DNA of 64,000 bases, taken from Cellulosimicrobium cellulans (GTDB taxonomy: Bacteria > Actinomycetota > Actinomycetes > Actinomycetales > Cellulomonadaceae). Location of the stretch: assembly GCF_016907755.1 (NCBI RefSeq), contig NZ_JAFBCN010000001.1:4216001-4280000 (forward strand). The letters run 5' to 3'. Position 1 is the stretch's first letter. The number at the start of each line of letters is the position of its first letter. Of the stretch, positions 8,467 to 17,439 are shown piece by piece. The notes under the pieces were generated by a model. That model saw only the letters and a program-made list of their open reading frames with translations, had not been told where the DNA came from and ran no database searches. A program made the translations under genes and the position numbers.

Positions 8467-9165
8467 TCAGCCGGCGAGGGCCATGCGGGAGAGCGCGCGT
8501 GCCGCGCGTTCCATGACGACGGCGAGCGACTCGCCGACGTGCAGGTGGAGCGCGGCGCGGGCCTCGGGGAGGCGGTCGGCGAGCGCGAGCTCGAGGATCT
8601 CGATGTGCTCGTCGATGGTGATGCGGATGCGCTCGGACTCGACGAAGTCGTACATGCGCACGGCGCGCACCTTCTCGTTGACCTCGACGAGCGCCTCGGT
8701 CAGTCGCTCGTTGCCCGCGGCGCGGGACAGCACGGTGTGGAAGCGCTCGTCGAGGAGCACGAAGCTCGGGTCGGGCTCCGGCGGTGCGCCGCGGAGCTCG
8801 ACCCACCGGCCGAGCTCGTCGCGCAGGGCGTCGGTGTCGTAGTGCAGCTCGGTGTTCTCGATGATGCGCTCGACGCCGCGCAGCTCGAGGGTCACGCGCA
8901 GCTCGTACAGGTCGCGCAGCTCGGCGAGGCTCGGCACGACGACCGCGTACCCGAAGTCGGTGCGCTGGATGAGCCCGTCGGACAGGAGCCGGGACAGCGC
9001 CTCGCGCACGGGCGTGCGCGACACCTCGAACCGCCGGCTCAGCTTGGGCTCGGTGAGCCGCTCGCGCGGGTCCACCCGGCCGTTGAGGATCTCGGCGCGC
9101 AACCGCGTGTAGACGGCGTCGCGCAGCGAGGTCGCGGCGGGTTCCGGCGCGGTCACGATGTCCAT
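8467..9165 (-). CDS. GntR-family transcriptional regulator with FCD ligand domain
   Basis: A 232-residue regulator. The N-terminal winged helix-turn-helix (about 12-78) contains LRAEILNGRVDPRERLTEPKL and SRTPVREALSRL, typical of FadR-subfamily GntR proteins. Residues 90-220 form the helical FCD domain, with conserved Asp/His positions (DERFHTVLSRAAGN and DEHIEILEL) that usually bind a metal and a carboxylate ligand. The ATG at 9165 follows AGGAGACCCC. An ATG at 9225 would add 20 unconserved residues. It sits between urtE and the urea carboxylase on the same strand, so it is probably the local regulator of urea/allophanate metabolism. TGTATAC palindromes before urtA and ureA fit the GT-N2-AC core that this subfamily binds. 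The effector is unknown. Confidence 0.88.
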   Translation of the reverse strand: MDIVTAPEPAATSLRDAVYTRLRAEILNGRVDPRERLTEPKLSRRFEVSRTPVREALSRLLSDGLIQRTDFGYAVVVPSLAELRDLYELRVTLELRGVERIIENTELHYDTDALRDELGRWVELRGAPPEPDPSFVLLDERFHTVLSRAAGNERLTEALVEVNEKVRAVRMYDFVESERIRITIDEHIEILELALADRLPEARAALHLHVGESLAVVMERAARALSRMALAG

Positions 9166-9237
9166 GCGGGGTCTCCTGCTCGTCCGGCCCGTGCGTCGTG
9201 GTCCTGTCCTGCCATCATCCCGCACGACGCACCCCGC

Positions 9238-9933
9238 CTACACGGCCATCGCCGCACGGACGCTCTCCTCGGCCGCCTCGCCGCCCGACCCGCGGCTCGT
9301 CACGCGCCCGGACTGCAGGACGACGTAGTCGCGCGCGGCGCCGAGCGCGAACCCGACGTGCTGCTCGACGAGCAGCACCGAGAGCCCGCCGGCGTCGGTG
9401 AGGGTGAGGATCGCGTCCTCGATCTCCGTGACGACGGACGGCTGGATGCCTTCCGTCGGCTCGTCGAGGACGAGCACGCGCGGTCCGGTGATGAGGGCGC
9501 GCGCGATGGCGAGCTGCTGGCGCTGCCCGCCGGACAGCAGTCCGGCGCGCCGCCCGAGCAGCCCGCGCAGGGCCGGGAACAGGTCGAGCGCCTCGTCGAG
9601 GCGCCGCGGCCCCTCGCGCGACGTGTCGGCGACGAGCTGGAGGTTCTCGCGTGCCGTGAGGTCGCCGAACGACTGCTGCCCCTGCGGCACGTACGCGAGG
9701 CCGCGCCGCACCCGCTGGTGGGTCGGCAGCCGGGTGACGTCCTCGCCGTCGAGCACGACGCTCCCCGACCGGGCCCTGAGCAGCCCGAGCGCGGTCCGCA
9801 GGAGCGTCGTCTTGCCGGCGCCGTTGTGCCCCAGCACGGCGGCGACGCCGCCCGCCGGGACGGTGAGGTCGACGCCGTGCAGCACCATGGTCCGGCCGTA
9901 GCCCGCGTGCAGTCCGGTGAGCTCGAGCATCAT
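9238..9933 (-). CDS. urtE: Urea ABC transporter ATP-binding protein UrtE
   Basis: A 231-residue ABC ATPase of the LivF/UrtE type. It has Walker A GHNGAGKTT near residue 36, signature LSGGQRQQLAIARAL near 137, Walker B VLVLDEPTEGIQ and the H-loop EQHV. The phrase TEGIQPSVV after Walker B is typical of UrtE. It powers urea import together with UrtD through the UrtB/UrtC channel. The start overlaps the urtD stop (ATGATG). The ATG at 9930 is equally possible and has slightly better spacing to the GAGGAGG ribosome site. A 72-base gap separates it from the GntR gene downstream. Confidence 0.94.
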   Translation of the reverse strand: MMLELTGLHAGYGRTMVLHGVDLTVPAGGVAAVLGHNGAGKTTLLRTALGLLRARSGSVVLDGEDVTRLPTHQRVRRGLAYVPQGQQSFGDLTARENLQLVADTSREGPRRLDEALDLFPALRGLLGRRAGLLSGGQRQQLAIARALITGPRVLVLDEPTEGIQPSVVTEIEDAILTLTDAGGLSVLLVEQHVGFALGAARDYVVLQSGRVTSRGSGGEAAEESVRAAMAV

Positions 9934-10850
9934 GCCTCCTCGGCGTTCGTGGTGGCGCGCCGCCGTGCGCCGCGGGTCGCGCCGGCGCTGCCCAGGTAGA
10001 CCTCCTGGACGCGCGGGTCGGCCTGGACCTCGGCGTACGTGCCCTCGGCGAGCACCTGGCCCAGGTGCAGCACGGTCACCGAGGACGCGAACGCCCGCAG
10101 GAACTCCATGTCGTGCTCGACGACGACGACCGTCCGCTGGGCGCCGATACGCTGGAGCAGCTCGCCCGTCTGCTCGCGCTCGGCCTGGCTCATGCCCGCG
10201 ACGGGCTCGTCGAGCAGCAGCAGCCGGGCGTCCTGGACGAGCAGCATCCCGATCTCGAGCCACTGCTTCTGCCCGTGCGCGAGGATGCCCGCCTGGACGT
10301 CGCGCAGGTGCGCGAGCCCGACGGTCTCGAGCGCCTGCTCGACGGCCTCGGGTGTCCCGCTGCGCCGCCGGAGCAGCGTGAGCGGACCGCGCCGTGCACC
10401 CGCCGCGATGTCGAGGTTCTGCAGGACGCTGAGCTCCTCGAACACGCTCGCCGTCTGGAACGTGCGCCCGACGCCCGCGCGGGCGATGCGGTGCGTCTTC
10501 CTGCCGAGCAGGTCGACCCCGCCGAACTGCACCGATCCCGACGCCTTGGCGAGACCCGTGATCGCGTCCACGATCGTCGTCTTGCCCGCCCCGTTGGGCC
10601 CGATGAGGAACCGGAGGTCCCCTGCGGTGACGGTGAGGTCGACGCCCTGGACGGCGACGAACCCGTCGAACTCGACGCGCAGGCCGCGGACCTCGAGGTA
10701 GTCGTGCCGGAAGCGCGAGTCGTCGACGCCGAGGACGGACTGCGCGGCCTCCAGGTCGAGCCCGTCGCCCGCGACGCCGGTCTCGAGGACGGCGGCACCC
10801 GCCGCCTCGGGGCCCGAGCCGGACGCCGGTCCCGTGGGTTGCGTGGTCAT
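9930..10850 (-). CDS. urtD: Urea ABC transporter ATP-binding protein UrtD
   Basis: A 306-residue ABC ATPase of the LivG/UrtD type. The first ~50 residues are a Gly/Ala/Pro-rich extension absent from shorter homologues. The ATPase domain follows, with Walker A GPNGAGKTTIVDA near 87, the LSHGQ-like signature region AHGQKQWLEIGMLL (the degenerate signature usual in UrtD), Walker B LLLLDEPVAGM and the EHDMEFLR switch. The GMSQAEREQTGELL stretch after Walker B is typical of UrtD. It overlaps urtC at its start and urtE at its end by four bases each, so the three genes are translationally coupled. It acts on the cytoplasmic face of the urea transporter. Confidence 0.94.
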   Translation of the reverse strand: MTTQPTGPASGSGPEAAGAAVLETGVAGDGLDLEAAQSVLGVDDSRFRHDYLEVRGLRVEFDGFVAVQGVDLTVTAGDLRFLIGPNGAGKTTIVDAITGLAKASGSVQFGGVDLLGRKTHRIARAGVGRTFQTASVFEELSVLQNLDIAAGARRGPLTLLRRRSGTPEAVEQALETVGLAHLRDVQAGILAHGQKQWLEIGMLLVQDARLLLLDEPVAGMSQAEREQTGELLQRIGAQRTVVVVEHDMEFLRAFASSVTVLHLGQVLAEGTYAEVQADPRVQEVYLGSAGATRGARRRATTNAEEA

Positions 10851-12085
10851 GCGGTCCTCCCGGTGGTCGCGGGGTCGTGGTCGACGGCGGTCGGCGCCTC
10901 GGTGGTCGGGTCGCCGGTGCCCGGCTCGCCCGTGCGCGTCGCGCCCGGGTGGCTCCCGTCCGAGGCTCCTCCACCCGCCGGGGCGGGTGCGCCGCCGTCG
11001 GGCACCGCACCCGGGCGCGAGCGACGCCACCGCGTGAACAGCTCGGCGAGCCCGCCGGGCAGGAACGCGACGACGAGGATGAAGAGCGCGCCCTGCGCGT
11101 AGATCCAGCCGGACGGGAACGTCTCGGACAGGCTCGTCTGCGCCCAGCTCACCGCGATCGAGCCCAGCACGGGACCGAGCAGGGTGGCCCGGCCGCCGAT
11201 CGCAACGCCGATGAGGAACCCGATCGACGGCACGACGCCCACGTCCGCCGGCGAGATGATCCCGACGATCGGCACGAACAGCGCGCCGCCCACCGCCGCC
11301 ATGAACGCCGCGACGGCGTACGCGACGACCTTGACCTTCGCCGGGTCGTAGCCGAGGAACCGCACGCGGTTCTCCTGGTCGCGCACGGCGACGAGCAGCT
11401 CGCCGAACCGGGACACCATGAGCTGGCGCGCGATCGCGACCATGACGAGCAGGGCGCCGGCGGCGATGAAGAAGAGCATGCGCTTGTTCACGGGGTCGGC
11501 GAGGTCGTACCCGAAGAACGACCGGAACCCGTTGAGCCCGTTGGTGCCGCCCGTCGTCGCCTGCTGCCCGATGAGCAGGATGGCGAACGCCGCGGCGAGC
11601 GCCTGCGAGAGGATCGCGAAGTACGCGCCGCGCACGCGCCGCGTGAAGACGGCGAACCCGAGCAGCGCGGCGAGGCCCGCGGGCACGACCGCGATGGCGA
11701 GGATCGTCACGACCGGCGACCGGAACGGCTCCCACCAGCCCGGCACCTCGCCCGAGCCGTACAGCATCATGAAGTCCGGTACGCCGTCCGGTCCGGCGTC
11801 CGCGAGCTTGAGGTGCATCGCCATGATGTACGCGCCGAGGCCGAAGAACACGCCCTGCCCGAGCGTGAGCATCCCACCCCGGCCCCACGCGAGGCCGATG
11901 CCGACCGCGACCATCGCGAGGCACAGGAACTTGCCGAGCAGGCCGAGGCGGAACGTGGAGAGCGTCGCGGGCGCGACGGCGAACAGCAGGACCGCCGCGA
12001 CGGCGAACCCGACGATCACGCGGGCGCGCGAGGAACGGTACAGGGCGGTGAGCCGGGACGTGCTCCCGGTGGTGACGGCGCTCAT
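10847..12085 (-). CDS. urtC: Urea ABC transporter permease UrtC
   Basis: A 412-residue LivM-type permease with about nine or ten membrane helices between residues 25 and 365. Family markers include GLAWGRGGMLTLGQGVFFGLGAY near 65 and a GATTGGTNGLNGF-like loop (TTGGTNGLNGF), the usual UrtC signature; the coupling loop toward the ATPase is LVAVRDQENRVRFLGYDPAKVK. The last ~45 residues are a cytoplasmic Pro/Ala/Thr-rich tail that is not conserved. The start overlaps the urtB stop by four bases and its stop overlaps urtD. With UrtB it forms the urea channel. Confidence 0.94.
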   Translation of the reverse strand: MSAVTTGSTSRLTALYRSSRARVIVGFAVAAVLLFAVAPATLSTFRLGLLGKFLCLAMVAVGIGLAWGRGGMLTLGQGVFFGLGAYIMAMHLKLADAGPDGVPDFMMLYGSGEVPGWWEPFRSPVVTILAIAVVPAGLAALLGFAVFTRRVRGAYFAILSQALAAAFAILLIGQQATTGGTNGLNGFRSFFGYDLADPVNKRMLFFIAAGALLVMVAIARQLMVSRFGELLVAVRDQENRVRFLGYDPAKVKVVAYAVAAFMAAVGGALFVPIVGIISPADVGVVPSIGFLIGVAIGGRATLLGPVLGSIAVSWAQTSLSETFPSGWIYAQGALFILVVAFLPGGLAELFTRWRRSRPGAVPDGGAPAPAGGGASDGSHPGATRTGEPGTGDPTTEAPTAVDHDPATTGRTA

Positions 12086-12966
12086 GCAAGGCTCCTCGTC
12101 CGGACCGACACGAGGCCCTGGGGTCGCACCTGGAGGAAGACGACGATGACGACGAACACGAGCACCTTGGCGATGCTCGCCGTCGTGGAGTACTCGAACG
12201 TCGCCTGCAGCAGCCCGAGCGCGAACGCCGCGATGACCGTGCCCTTGATCTGCCCGATGCCGCCCGCGACGACGACGAGGAACGCGTCGACGATGTAGCT
12301 CGTGCCGAGCGTCGGGCCGACGGACCCGAGGAGCGTGAGCGCGACGCCCGCGATCCCGGCGAGGCCCGAGCCGATGAAGAAGGTCAGGCGGTCCGTGGTC
12401 CGCGTGGAGACGCCGCTGGCCTCCGCGAGGTCACGGTTCTGCACGACGGCGCGGATCCGCCGCCCGAGCGGCGTCACCTTGAGCACGACCGCCAGCGCGA
12501 CGACCGCGACGACGGCGAGCGCGAGGATGAACACGCGTGTCTTCGGCACGGCCAGGCCGAACAGGTCGACGGCACCGCTCAGCCAGGCCGGCGCGCGGAC
12601 GTCCACGTTCGGGGCGCCGAACACGTCGCGCGCGACCTGCTGCAGCACGAGCGCGACGCCCCACGTGACGAGGAGCGTGTCGAGCGGCCGCTTGTACATG
12701 CGGTGGATGAGCGTCGCCTCGAGGAGCAGGCCGAGCAGGCCGCCGACGAGGAACCCGAGCGGCAGCGACACGAGCAGCGAGACGCCGGCGTTCCCGACGA
12801 CCCCCTGCACGACGAACGCCGTGTAGGCGCCCGCCATCATGAACTCGCCGTGCGCCATGTTGATGACGCCCATCTGGCCGAACGTGAGCGCCAGCCCGAG
12901 GGCGGCGAGGAGCAGGACGGAGCCGAGGCTCAGTCCCGCGAAGAGCTGCGAGAACAGCACATCCAT
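12082..12966 (-). CDS. urtB: Urea ABC transporter permease UrtB
   Basis: A 294-residue LivH-type permease with about eight membrane helices. Markers are ALGLALTFGQMGVINMAHGEFMM near residue 20, the UrtB-typical RPLDTLLVTWGVALVLQQ near 95, and RAVVQNRDLAEASGV facing the ATPase. The ATG at 12966 is preceded by GGAAGG at good distance; a start further upstream at 13020 would run through the intergenic hairpin and add 18 unconserved residues. It is separated from urtA by about 100 bases holding a long stem-loop, and overlaps urtC by four bases. Confidence 0.94.
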   Translation of the reverse strand: MDVLFSQLFAGLSLGSVLLLAALGLALTFGQMGVINMAHGEFMMAGAYTAFVVQGVVGNAGVSLLVSLPLGFLVGGLLGLLLEATLIHRMYKRPLDTLLVTWGVALVLQQVARDVFGAPNVDVRAPAWLSGAVDLFGLAVPKTRVFILALAVVAVVALAVVLKVTPLGRRIRAVVQNRDLAEASGVSTRTTDRLTFFIGSGLAGIAGVALTLLGSVGPTLGTSYIVDAFLVVVAGGIGQIKGTVIAAFALGLLQATFEYSTTASIAKVLVFVVIVVFLQVRPQGLVSVRTRSLA

Positions 12967-12999
12967 GGGCGTCGTGCCTTCCGGTGAGTGCGAACAGGG

Positions 13000-13068
13000 C
13001 CCCGCTCGAGTGCTGGGCATCTGTCGTCCCGACGGCGCGGCGGCGACAGATACCCAGCACTCACGGGG
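13000..13068 (-). terminator. Long stem-loop between urtA and urtB (partial terminator or mRNA-processing hairpin)
   Basis: Arms of 19 bases at 13008-13026 and 13044-13062 pair with one G-U-type mismatch around a 17-base loop. An outer five-base helix (13000-13004 with 13064-13068) extends the stem. It starts immediately after the urtA stop codon, has no T-run and is followed by urtB on the same strand. This fits partial termination or 3'-end protection that makes binding protein in excess of permease. Confidence 0.75.
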
Positions 13069-14334
13069 TCAGGAGAGGCCCTCGGCCCAGTCGTAGCCCT
13101 CGAGGTACGGGTCGGGCTCGATCGGCTCGCCCGAGCTCCACTCGGTGTAGATGAGGCCGTCGGGGCCGATCTTGCCGATGAGCGCGGTCTTGGCGATGTG
13201 GTGGTTGTCGCCGTTCACGGTGACGGAGCCCTCCGGCGCGTCGAAGGTCACGCCGTCGGCGGCCTCCTGGACGTCGGCGACGTCGAACGACTCGGCCTTC
13301 TCGACCATGCCCTTCCACAGGTACAGCGACGTGTACGCGGCCTCCATCGGGTCCGACGTCACGCGGTCGGCGCCGTACTTCGCCTGGAACGCCTCGACGA
13401 ACGTGGCGTTCTCCGGGCTGTCGATGGTCTGGTAGTAGTTCCAGGCGGTGAGCTGGCCCTCGACGTTCTCGACGCCGACGCCGCCCACCTCCTCCTCCGC
13501 GATCGACACCGACACGACGGGCATGGTGTCCGGGCCGAGCCCGGCGTTCTTGTACTCCTTGAAGAACGCGACGTTGGAGTCGCCGTTGAGCGTGTTGAAC
13601 ACGGCGTCGGCACCGGCGGACTTCACCTTGTTGACGATCGTGGAGAAGTCGGTGTGGCCGAGCGGCGCGTACTCCTCGCCGAGGACCTCGATGCCGTTCG
13701 CCTCCGCGTAGGCGTTGATGATCTTGTTCGCCGTGCGCGGGAAGACGTAGTCGGACCCGACGAGGAAGATCGACTCGACGCCCTGCTCCTTGAGGTAGTC
13801 GAGCGCGGGGACGATCTGCTGGTTGGTCGTCGCGCCGGTGTAGAAGATGTTGGGCGACGACTCCAGGCCCTCGTACTGGACCGGGTAGAACAGCAGCGAG
13901 TCCTGGGCCTCGAAGACGGGGAGCATCGCCTTGCGCGACGCGGAGGTCCAGCCGCCGAACACCGCGGCGACGCAGTCGCTCGTGATGAGCTTCTCCGCCT
14001 TCTCGGCGAAGACGGTGGGCTCGGACTGGCCGTCCTCCTGGACGATCTCGAGCTGCTTGCCGAGCACGCCGCCGTCGGCGTTGATCTCCTCCGCCGCGAG
14101 GGCGAGCGAGTCGGCGACGGTCTGCTCGGAGATCGCCATGGTGCCGGAGAGCGAGTTGAGGAAGCCGATCTTGACGGTGTCGCCGGACGTGTCGACGCAG
14201 CTCTCGGCGGCGCTGGTCGCGGCGCCCGCGCCGTCGCCGGTCTCCGTCTTCGCGCCGCACGCGGTGAGCGTGAGCGCGAGGGCGACGAGAGCGGCAGCCG
14301 GGGCGAGACGGGTCGTGGCGCGTGTAGGTGTCAC
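13069..14334 (-). CDS. urtA: Urea ABC transporter substrate-binding lipoprotein UrtA
   Basis: A 421-residue extracytoplasmic binding protein. The signal peptide ends in the lipobox LTAC with the lipidated Cys at 26. The mature part is a type-1 periplasmic binding fold (Peripla_BP_5). It carries UrtA-specific segments such as [16 protein letters not shown] near 55, [18 protein letters not shown] near 130, [21 protein letters not shown] near 150 (in pieces), and [14 protein letters not shown]. It captures urea (or short amides) at the cell surface for UrtBCDE. It is the first gene of the urt operon, with a 223-base upstream gap carrying operator-like palindromes, and is followed by a strong hairpin. 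Confidence 0.95.
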   Translation of the reverse strand: MTPTRATTRLAPAAALVALALTLTACGAKTETGDGAGAATSAAESCVDTSGDTVKIGFLNSLSGTMAISEQTVADSLALAAEEINADGGVLGKQLEIVQEDGQSEPTVFAEKAEKLITSDCVAAVFGGWTSASRKAMLPVFEAQDSLLFYPVQYEGLESSPNIFYTGATTNQQIVPALDYLKEQGVESIFLVGSDYVFPRTANKIINAYAEANGIEVLGEEYAPLGHTDFSTIVNKVKSAGADAVFNTLNGDSNVAFFKEYKNAGLGPDTMPVVSVSIAEEEVGGVGVENVEGQLTAWNYYQTIDSPENATFVEAFQAKYGADRVTSDPMEAAYTSLYLWKGMVEKAESFDVADVQEAADGVTFDAPEGSVTVNGDNHHIAKTALIGKIGPDGLIYTEWSSGEPIEPDPYLEGYDWAEGLS

Positions 14335-14433
14335 GAGAGTCCTTTCAGCGAGGTTCGCACAGCGGAGTTCTCCGCAGGTTTCTCAGCAGGAGGCCGGCGG
14401 CCGCCGGGCAGGCGGTCGCTCGCCGCAGACACC

Positions 14434-14459
14434 GTGTACAGCCATGTATACGTACATGT
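14434..14459. promoter_or_regulatory. Palindromic operator-like cluster upstream of urtA (TGTATAC core)
   Basis: AT-rich palindromic elements stand out in GC-rich DNA: GTGTACA (14434-14440) and a nested ATGTA/TACAT inverted repeat whose left arm contains TGTATAC (14445-14451). The spacing GT-N2-AC matches FadR-type GntR half-sites. The element lies about 100 bases upstream of urtA. The rest of the 14335-14557 gap includes a GTTAAC at 14525, GTTTC at 14502-14506 and several GTCAC copies at 14538-14561, which could be GlnR half-sites but are not in clean register. Confidence 0.45.
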
Positions 14460-14557
14460 GCCCGTGGTGGTGCCCACTGGTGTCGACGCTAGTGACGCCG
14501 TGTTTCGGCCGATCTGCCCGTCCTGTTAACGGCACGTGTCACGCGGTCACGATCCGG

Positions 14558-15607
14558 TCACGCGGCCGGTGCGGTCGCCGCGCGGCGGCGGGCGGTTGCG
14601 CGCAGGGCGGCGGTGAGGAGCCCGGCCGTGAGCGCGACGACGAGGGCCACGCCCACGAGGCCCGCGACGCCGACGAAGATCCCGCCGGCCTCGCCGTAGT
14701 CGGCGAGCGGCATCCCCGCGAACGCGTGGTCGCGCGCCGCGTCGGCGAAGCCGACCGACTCGGCCGTCGCCTCGAGGCCGTCCGGGGTCGCCGCAGCGAA
14801 CGACGAGACGACGACCGCGGCGAGCAGCGCGCCCGTCCCGAGCGCGAGCACGGCGCGACGCACCGCACCGACCGGCGCTGCCGCGAGCGACCCGACAGCA
14901 CGGGGCGAGGCGGCCGCAGCGTGCGAGGCCACGGCGTCGGGCGCGACGGCGCGGCTCGCAGCGGAGCGTGCCGCGCCGTCGACCGCCGCGACGCCCGGGG
15001 CCACGGCCACCACGAGACCGACGACGCCCGCCGTGACGAGCGCCTCGCCGAGCCCGATGACCGCGTGCACGGAGAGCATCTGGCCGACGAGCTCGCCCAC
15101 CGGCACCGGCACGGTCCCGCCGACGGCGAACAGCCCGGCGAACACCGCCGCGGACGCGGGCACGCTCGCGAGCGCCCCCGCCCCGGCGGCCGCCGCAGCA
15201 CCCCGTCCGCGCGTCAGCCGCAGCACCCCGCGGGTCACCGCCCAGCCGACGAGCGTCCCGATCACCGCCATGAGCAGCACGTTCGTGCCCAGCGCGGTGA
15301 TCCCGCCGTCGGCGAAGACGAGCGCCTGGACGAGCAGCACGAGCGTCACGGACAGCACGCCGAGCCACGGCCCGACGAGCGCGGCGGCGAGCGCCCCGCC
15401 CATGAGGTGCCCGCTCGTGCCCGCCGCGACGGGGTAGTTGAGCATCTGGACGGCGAAGACGAACCCGGTCGTCGCGGCCGTCAGCGCGACGCGGCGCGGG
15501 GTGAGGTCCTCGCGCGCCCGGTACGCGGCGTAGCCGACGGCGGCGAGGGAGACGACGGCGGTCGTCGCCGAGGTGGGGTCGTTGAGGAAGTGGTCGGGGA
15601 CGTGCAT
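14558..15607 (-). CDS. NikMN/CbiMN-type ECF nickel (or cobalt) transporter component
   Basis: A 349-residue membrane protein that fuses the substrate-binding CbiM/NikM domain with the small NikN/CbiN domain. The N-terminus MHVPDHFLN supplies the metal-binding N-terminal Met-His of NikM after processing. The conserved GTSGHLMGGALAAALVGPW follows near 62. The NikN part has the hallmark PDGLE near 273 plus one flanking helix on each side. It follows ureD with a one-base gap, so nickel supply to urease is the obvious role; cobalt specificity cannot be excluded by eye. The partner EcfT-like NikQ and ATPase NikO are absent from the window. The ribosome site AGGAGCC lies inside the end of ureD. Confidence 0.88.
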   Translation of the reverse strand: MHVPDHFLNDPTSATTAVVSLAAVGYAAYRAREDLTPRRVALTAATTGFVFAVQMLNYPVAAGTSGHLMGGALAAALVGPWLGVLSVTLVLLVQALVFADGGITALGTNVLLMAVIGTLVGWAVTRGVLRLTRGRGAAAAAGAGALASVPASAAVFAGLFAVGGTVPVPVGELVGQMLSVHAVIGLGEALVTAGVVGLVVAVAPGVAAVDGAARSAASRAVAPDAVASHAAAASPRAVGSLAAAPVGAVRRAVLALGTGALLAAVVVSSFAAATPDGLEATAESVGFADAARDHAFAGMPLADYGEAGGIFVGVAGLVGVALVVALTAGLLTAALRATARRRAATAPAA

Positions 15608-15608
15608 G

Positions 15609-16613
15609 TCAGGCTCCTGTCGTCAGCAGTGTCGTGCGGCGGTCGGTGTGGTCGGTGGTCGACGGCGCGCCCCGGACGGGCGGCGGCGCGTCACCAGGTC
15701 GGTCGGCGGCTCGGGCGGCGTGCGCGCGACGCACCGCCGTCGTCCAGGCCGCCACGACGGCGTCGATCCCGGCGTCGTGGGTGCTCGCGCCGAGGTGGCG
15801 GCCGATCGCGCCGGGTCCGTCGAGGTCGAGCCGCAGCGGCCCGACAGGAGCGGACGTCCGGAGCGGCGGGCGGCGAGGCGCGGTGGTCGCGTCGGAGAGC
15901 GGGGCGGACGCGGGCGGCCGGGTGCCGAGGCACAGCACCGAGTCGACGACGCGCAGGTCGCCGAGGATTCCGGGCAGGGTGCGGTCGTCGCCGAGGTCGA
16001 GGTCCTCGACGAAGAGCTCGCGCACGTGCTCCGGCCGTGCCGGGTCGCTCCGCCATGGGGGTCCCGACCCGTCCGGCGCCGCGGACTCACCGGTCCCACC
16101 GGCACCGCGGGACGTCCGGGTGGCACCGGGTGGCGACAGGTCGACGCGCGTGCTCGTCCGCAGCCGGCCGCCCGCCTCTCCCGAGCGCCCCAGGACGAGC
16201 GTCTCGCGCAGCAGCACGGCGCCCCGCTCGCCCCGCGCTCCGCCGTCGGCGAGCGAGACGCGTGTGGCGCGCTCGACGTCGGCCCCGTCCGCCACGACGA
16301 ACGGCAGCGCGTCCCACACGAGGAGCCCGCCGGCGTCGACCCGGACGTCCACGTCCCACGAGGCCGACCGGCCGCGCCCGGCGTACGCGACGGTGCCCGA
16401 CACCTCGACGAGCTCGAGCTCGACGCCCTCCCCCACGTGCACCTCGACGCGCACGCGGTCGCCGCCGAGGAGCAGCGCACGCGTGGCCACGAGCGCCACC
16501 CGCGCGGTCCCCGGACCGGTGGACAGGACGCGCGGGCTCAGCGCGCCGGGGCGCAGGTCGCACCGCACGCGTCCCGCCTCCCGGTACGCGCCGACGCGCG
16601 TCACGTCGTCCAT
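15609..16613 (-). CDS. ureD: Urease accessory protein UreD (UreH)
   Basis: A 334-residue UreD family protein, the scaffold that contacts apo-urease and, with UreF and UreG, channels nickel into the active site. Recognisable segments are RPGALSPRVLSTGPGTARVAL near 22, GDRVRVEVHVGEGVELELVEVSGT near 48, and WDALPFVVADGADVERATRVSL near 95 (read in parts). The middle (about 150-190) and the last ~30 residues are Pro/Ser/Arg-rich insertions relative to ~270-residue homologues. The ATG at 16613 lies 16 bases after the ureG stop with GAGGG upstream. A start at 16736 would put a long unconserved stretch inside ureG. Confidence 0.88.
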   Translation of the reverse strand: MDDVTRVGAYREAGRVRCDLRPGALSPRVLSTGPGTARVALVATRALLLGGDRVRVEVHVGEGVELELVEVSGTVAYAGRGRSASWDVDVRVDAGGLLVWDALPFVVADGADVERATRVSLADGGARGERGAVLLRETLVLGRSGEAGGRLRTSTRVDLSPPGATRTSRGAGGTGESAAPDGSGPPWRSDPARPEHVRELFVEDLDLGDDRTLPGILGDLRVVDSVLCLGTRPPASAPLSDATTAPRRPPLRTSAPVGPLRLDLDGPGAIGRHLGASTHDAGIDAVVAAWTTAVRRAHAARAADRPGDAPPPVRGAPSTTDHTDRRTTLLTTGA

Positions 16614-16629
16614 CAGCGCCCCGTCGCCC

Positions 16630-17439
16630 TCAGTCGCGCCCGACGGCGGCCACCGGCTCCGCGGGCACGTCGCCGTGCGCGTGGTCGTGCAGGTGGGAGT
16701 GCGCGGCGTCGCCGTCGTCGTGCGTGTGGAGGACACCGTTGCCGTCCTCGTCCGCGTGGAAGTGCGGCGCCATCGGTCCCGGGTCCTGCGGCACGTGGGC
16801 GCCCGCGCGGTGCGCCACGAGGAGGGTCTGCACCCACGTGGTGAGCGCGTCGATCGACTCGCGGTCGAGGCGTGAGAGAGCGAGCACCGGGGCGCCGTCG
16901 CGCGCGGCGGTCGCGTCGAGGACCATCCGCGGCACGTCGACGCCCACGTACGGCGCGAGGTCCGTCTTGTTGACGACGAGCAGGTCCGCCCGGGCGATCC
17001 CCGGCCCGCCCTTGCGCGCGACGTCCCCGCCGCCCGCGACGTCGAGCACGAAGATCTGCGCGTCGACGAGCGCCGGTGAGAACGTCGCCGTGAGGTTGTC
17101 GCCGCCCGACTCGACGAGCACGACGTCGAGCGGCGCGAAGTCCTCCTCGAGGTCCTCGACGGCGAGCAGGTTGGCGGTCACGTCGTCACGGATGGCGGTG
17201 TGCGGGCAGGCGCCGGTCTCGACCGCGCGGATGCGCTCGGGGTCGAGCACGCCCGCGGAGCGCAGGAACCGCGCGTCCTCGTCGGTGTAGATGTCGTTGG
17301 TGATGACGCCGAGCTGCAGCACGCCGGACAGCTCGCGGCACAGCAGCGCGATGAGCGAGCTCTTGCCCGTGCCGACGGGTCCGGCGACGCCGAGGCGCAG
17401 CGATCGGGTGGTCGTGTTCTCAGGCAGGTTGTCAGGCAC
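16630..17439 (-). CDS. ureG: Urease accessory GTPase UreG with histidine-rich C-terminal tail
   Basis: A 269-residue SIMIBI-class GTPase. The P-loop is GPVGTGKSS (20-28), followed by the UreG signatures [11 protein letters not shown] near 45, [13 protein letters not shown] near 72 (the Cys-Pro-His nickel site), [13 protein letters not shown] near 110, and the [12 protein letters not shown] specificity loop. It hydrolyses GTP to deliver nickel to UreC. Canonical UreG is about 205-225 residues; here an extra tail (about 215-269) holds nine His residues as HFH, HTH, HSH and HDH clusters. Because ureE is missing from the island, the tail may take over nickel storage or hand-over. The start overlaps ureF by eight bases. 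Confidence 0.94.
   Translation of the reverse strand: MPDNLPENTTTRSLRLGVAGPVGTGKSSLIALLCRELSGVLQLGVITNDIYTDEDARFLRSAGVLDPERIRAVETGACPHTAIRDDVTANLLAVEDLEEDFAPLDVVLVESGGDNLTATFSPALVDAQIFVLDVAGGGDVARKGGPGIARADLLVVNKTDLAPYVGVDVPRMVLDATAARDGAPVLALSRLDRESIDALTTWVQTLLVAHRAGAHVPQDPGPMAPHFHADEDGNGVLHTHDDGDAAHSHLHDHAHGDVPAEPVAAVGRD

Noticed and set aside
4583..8842. A 1419-codon plus-strand frame across the urea carboxylase and GntR genes
   Set aside because: It is the composition-driven antisense shadow; its product has no recognisable domain, whereas the minus-strand genes do.
14502..14561. GlnR box upstream of urtA
   Set aside because: GTTTC, GTTAAC and several GTCAC elements are present but the spacings (10, 11 and 8-11 bases) do not form a consistent a-b ladder, unlike the site before ureA.
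13931..17290. Plus-strand frames spanning urtA to ureG
   Set aside because: Low-complexity Arg/Ser/Thr composition and no domains; the minus strand holds UrtA, NikMN, UreD and UreG.
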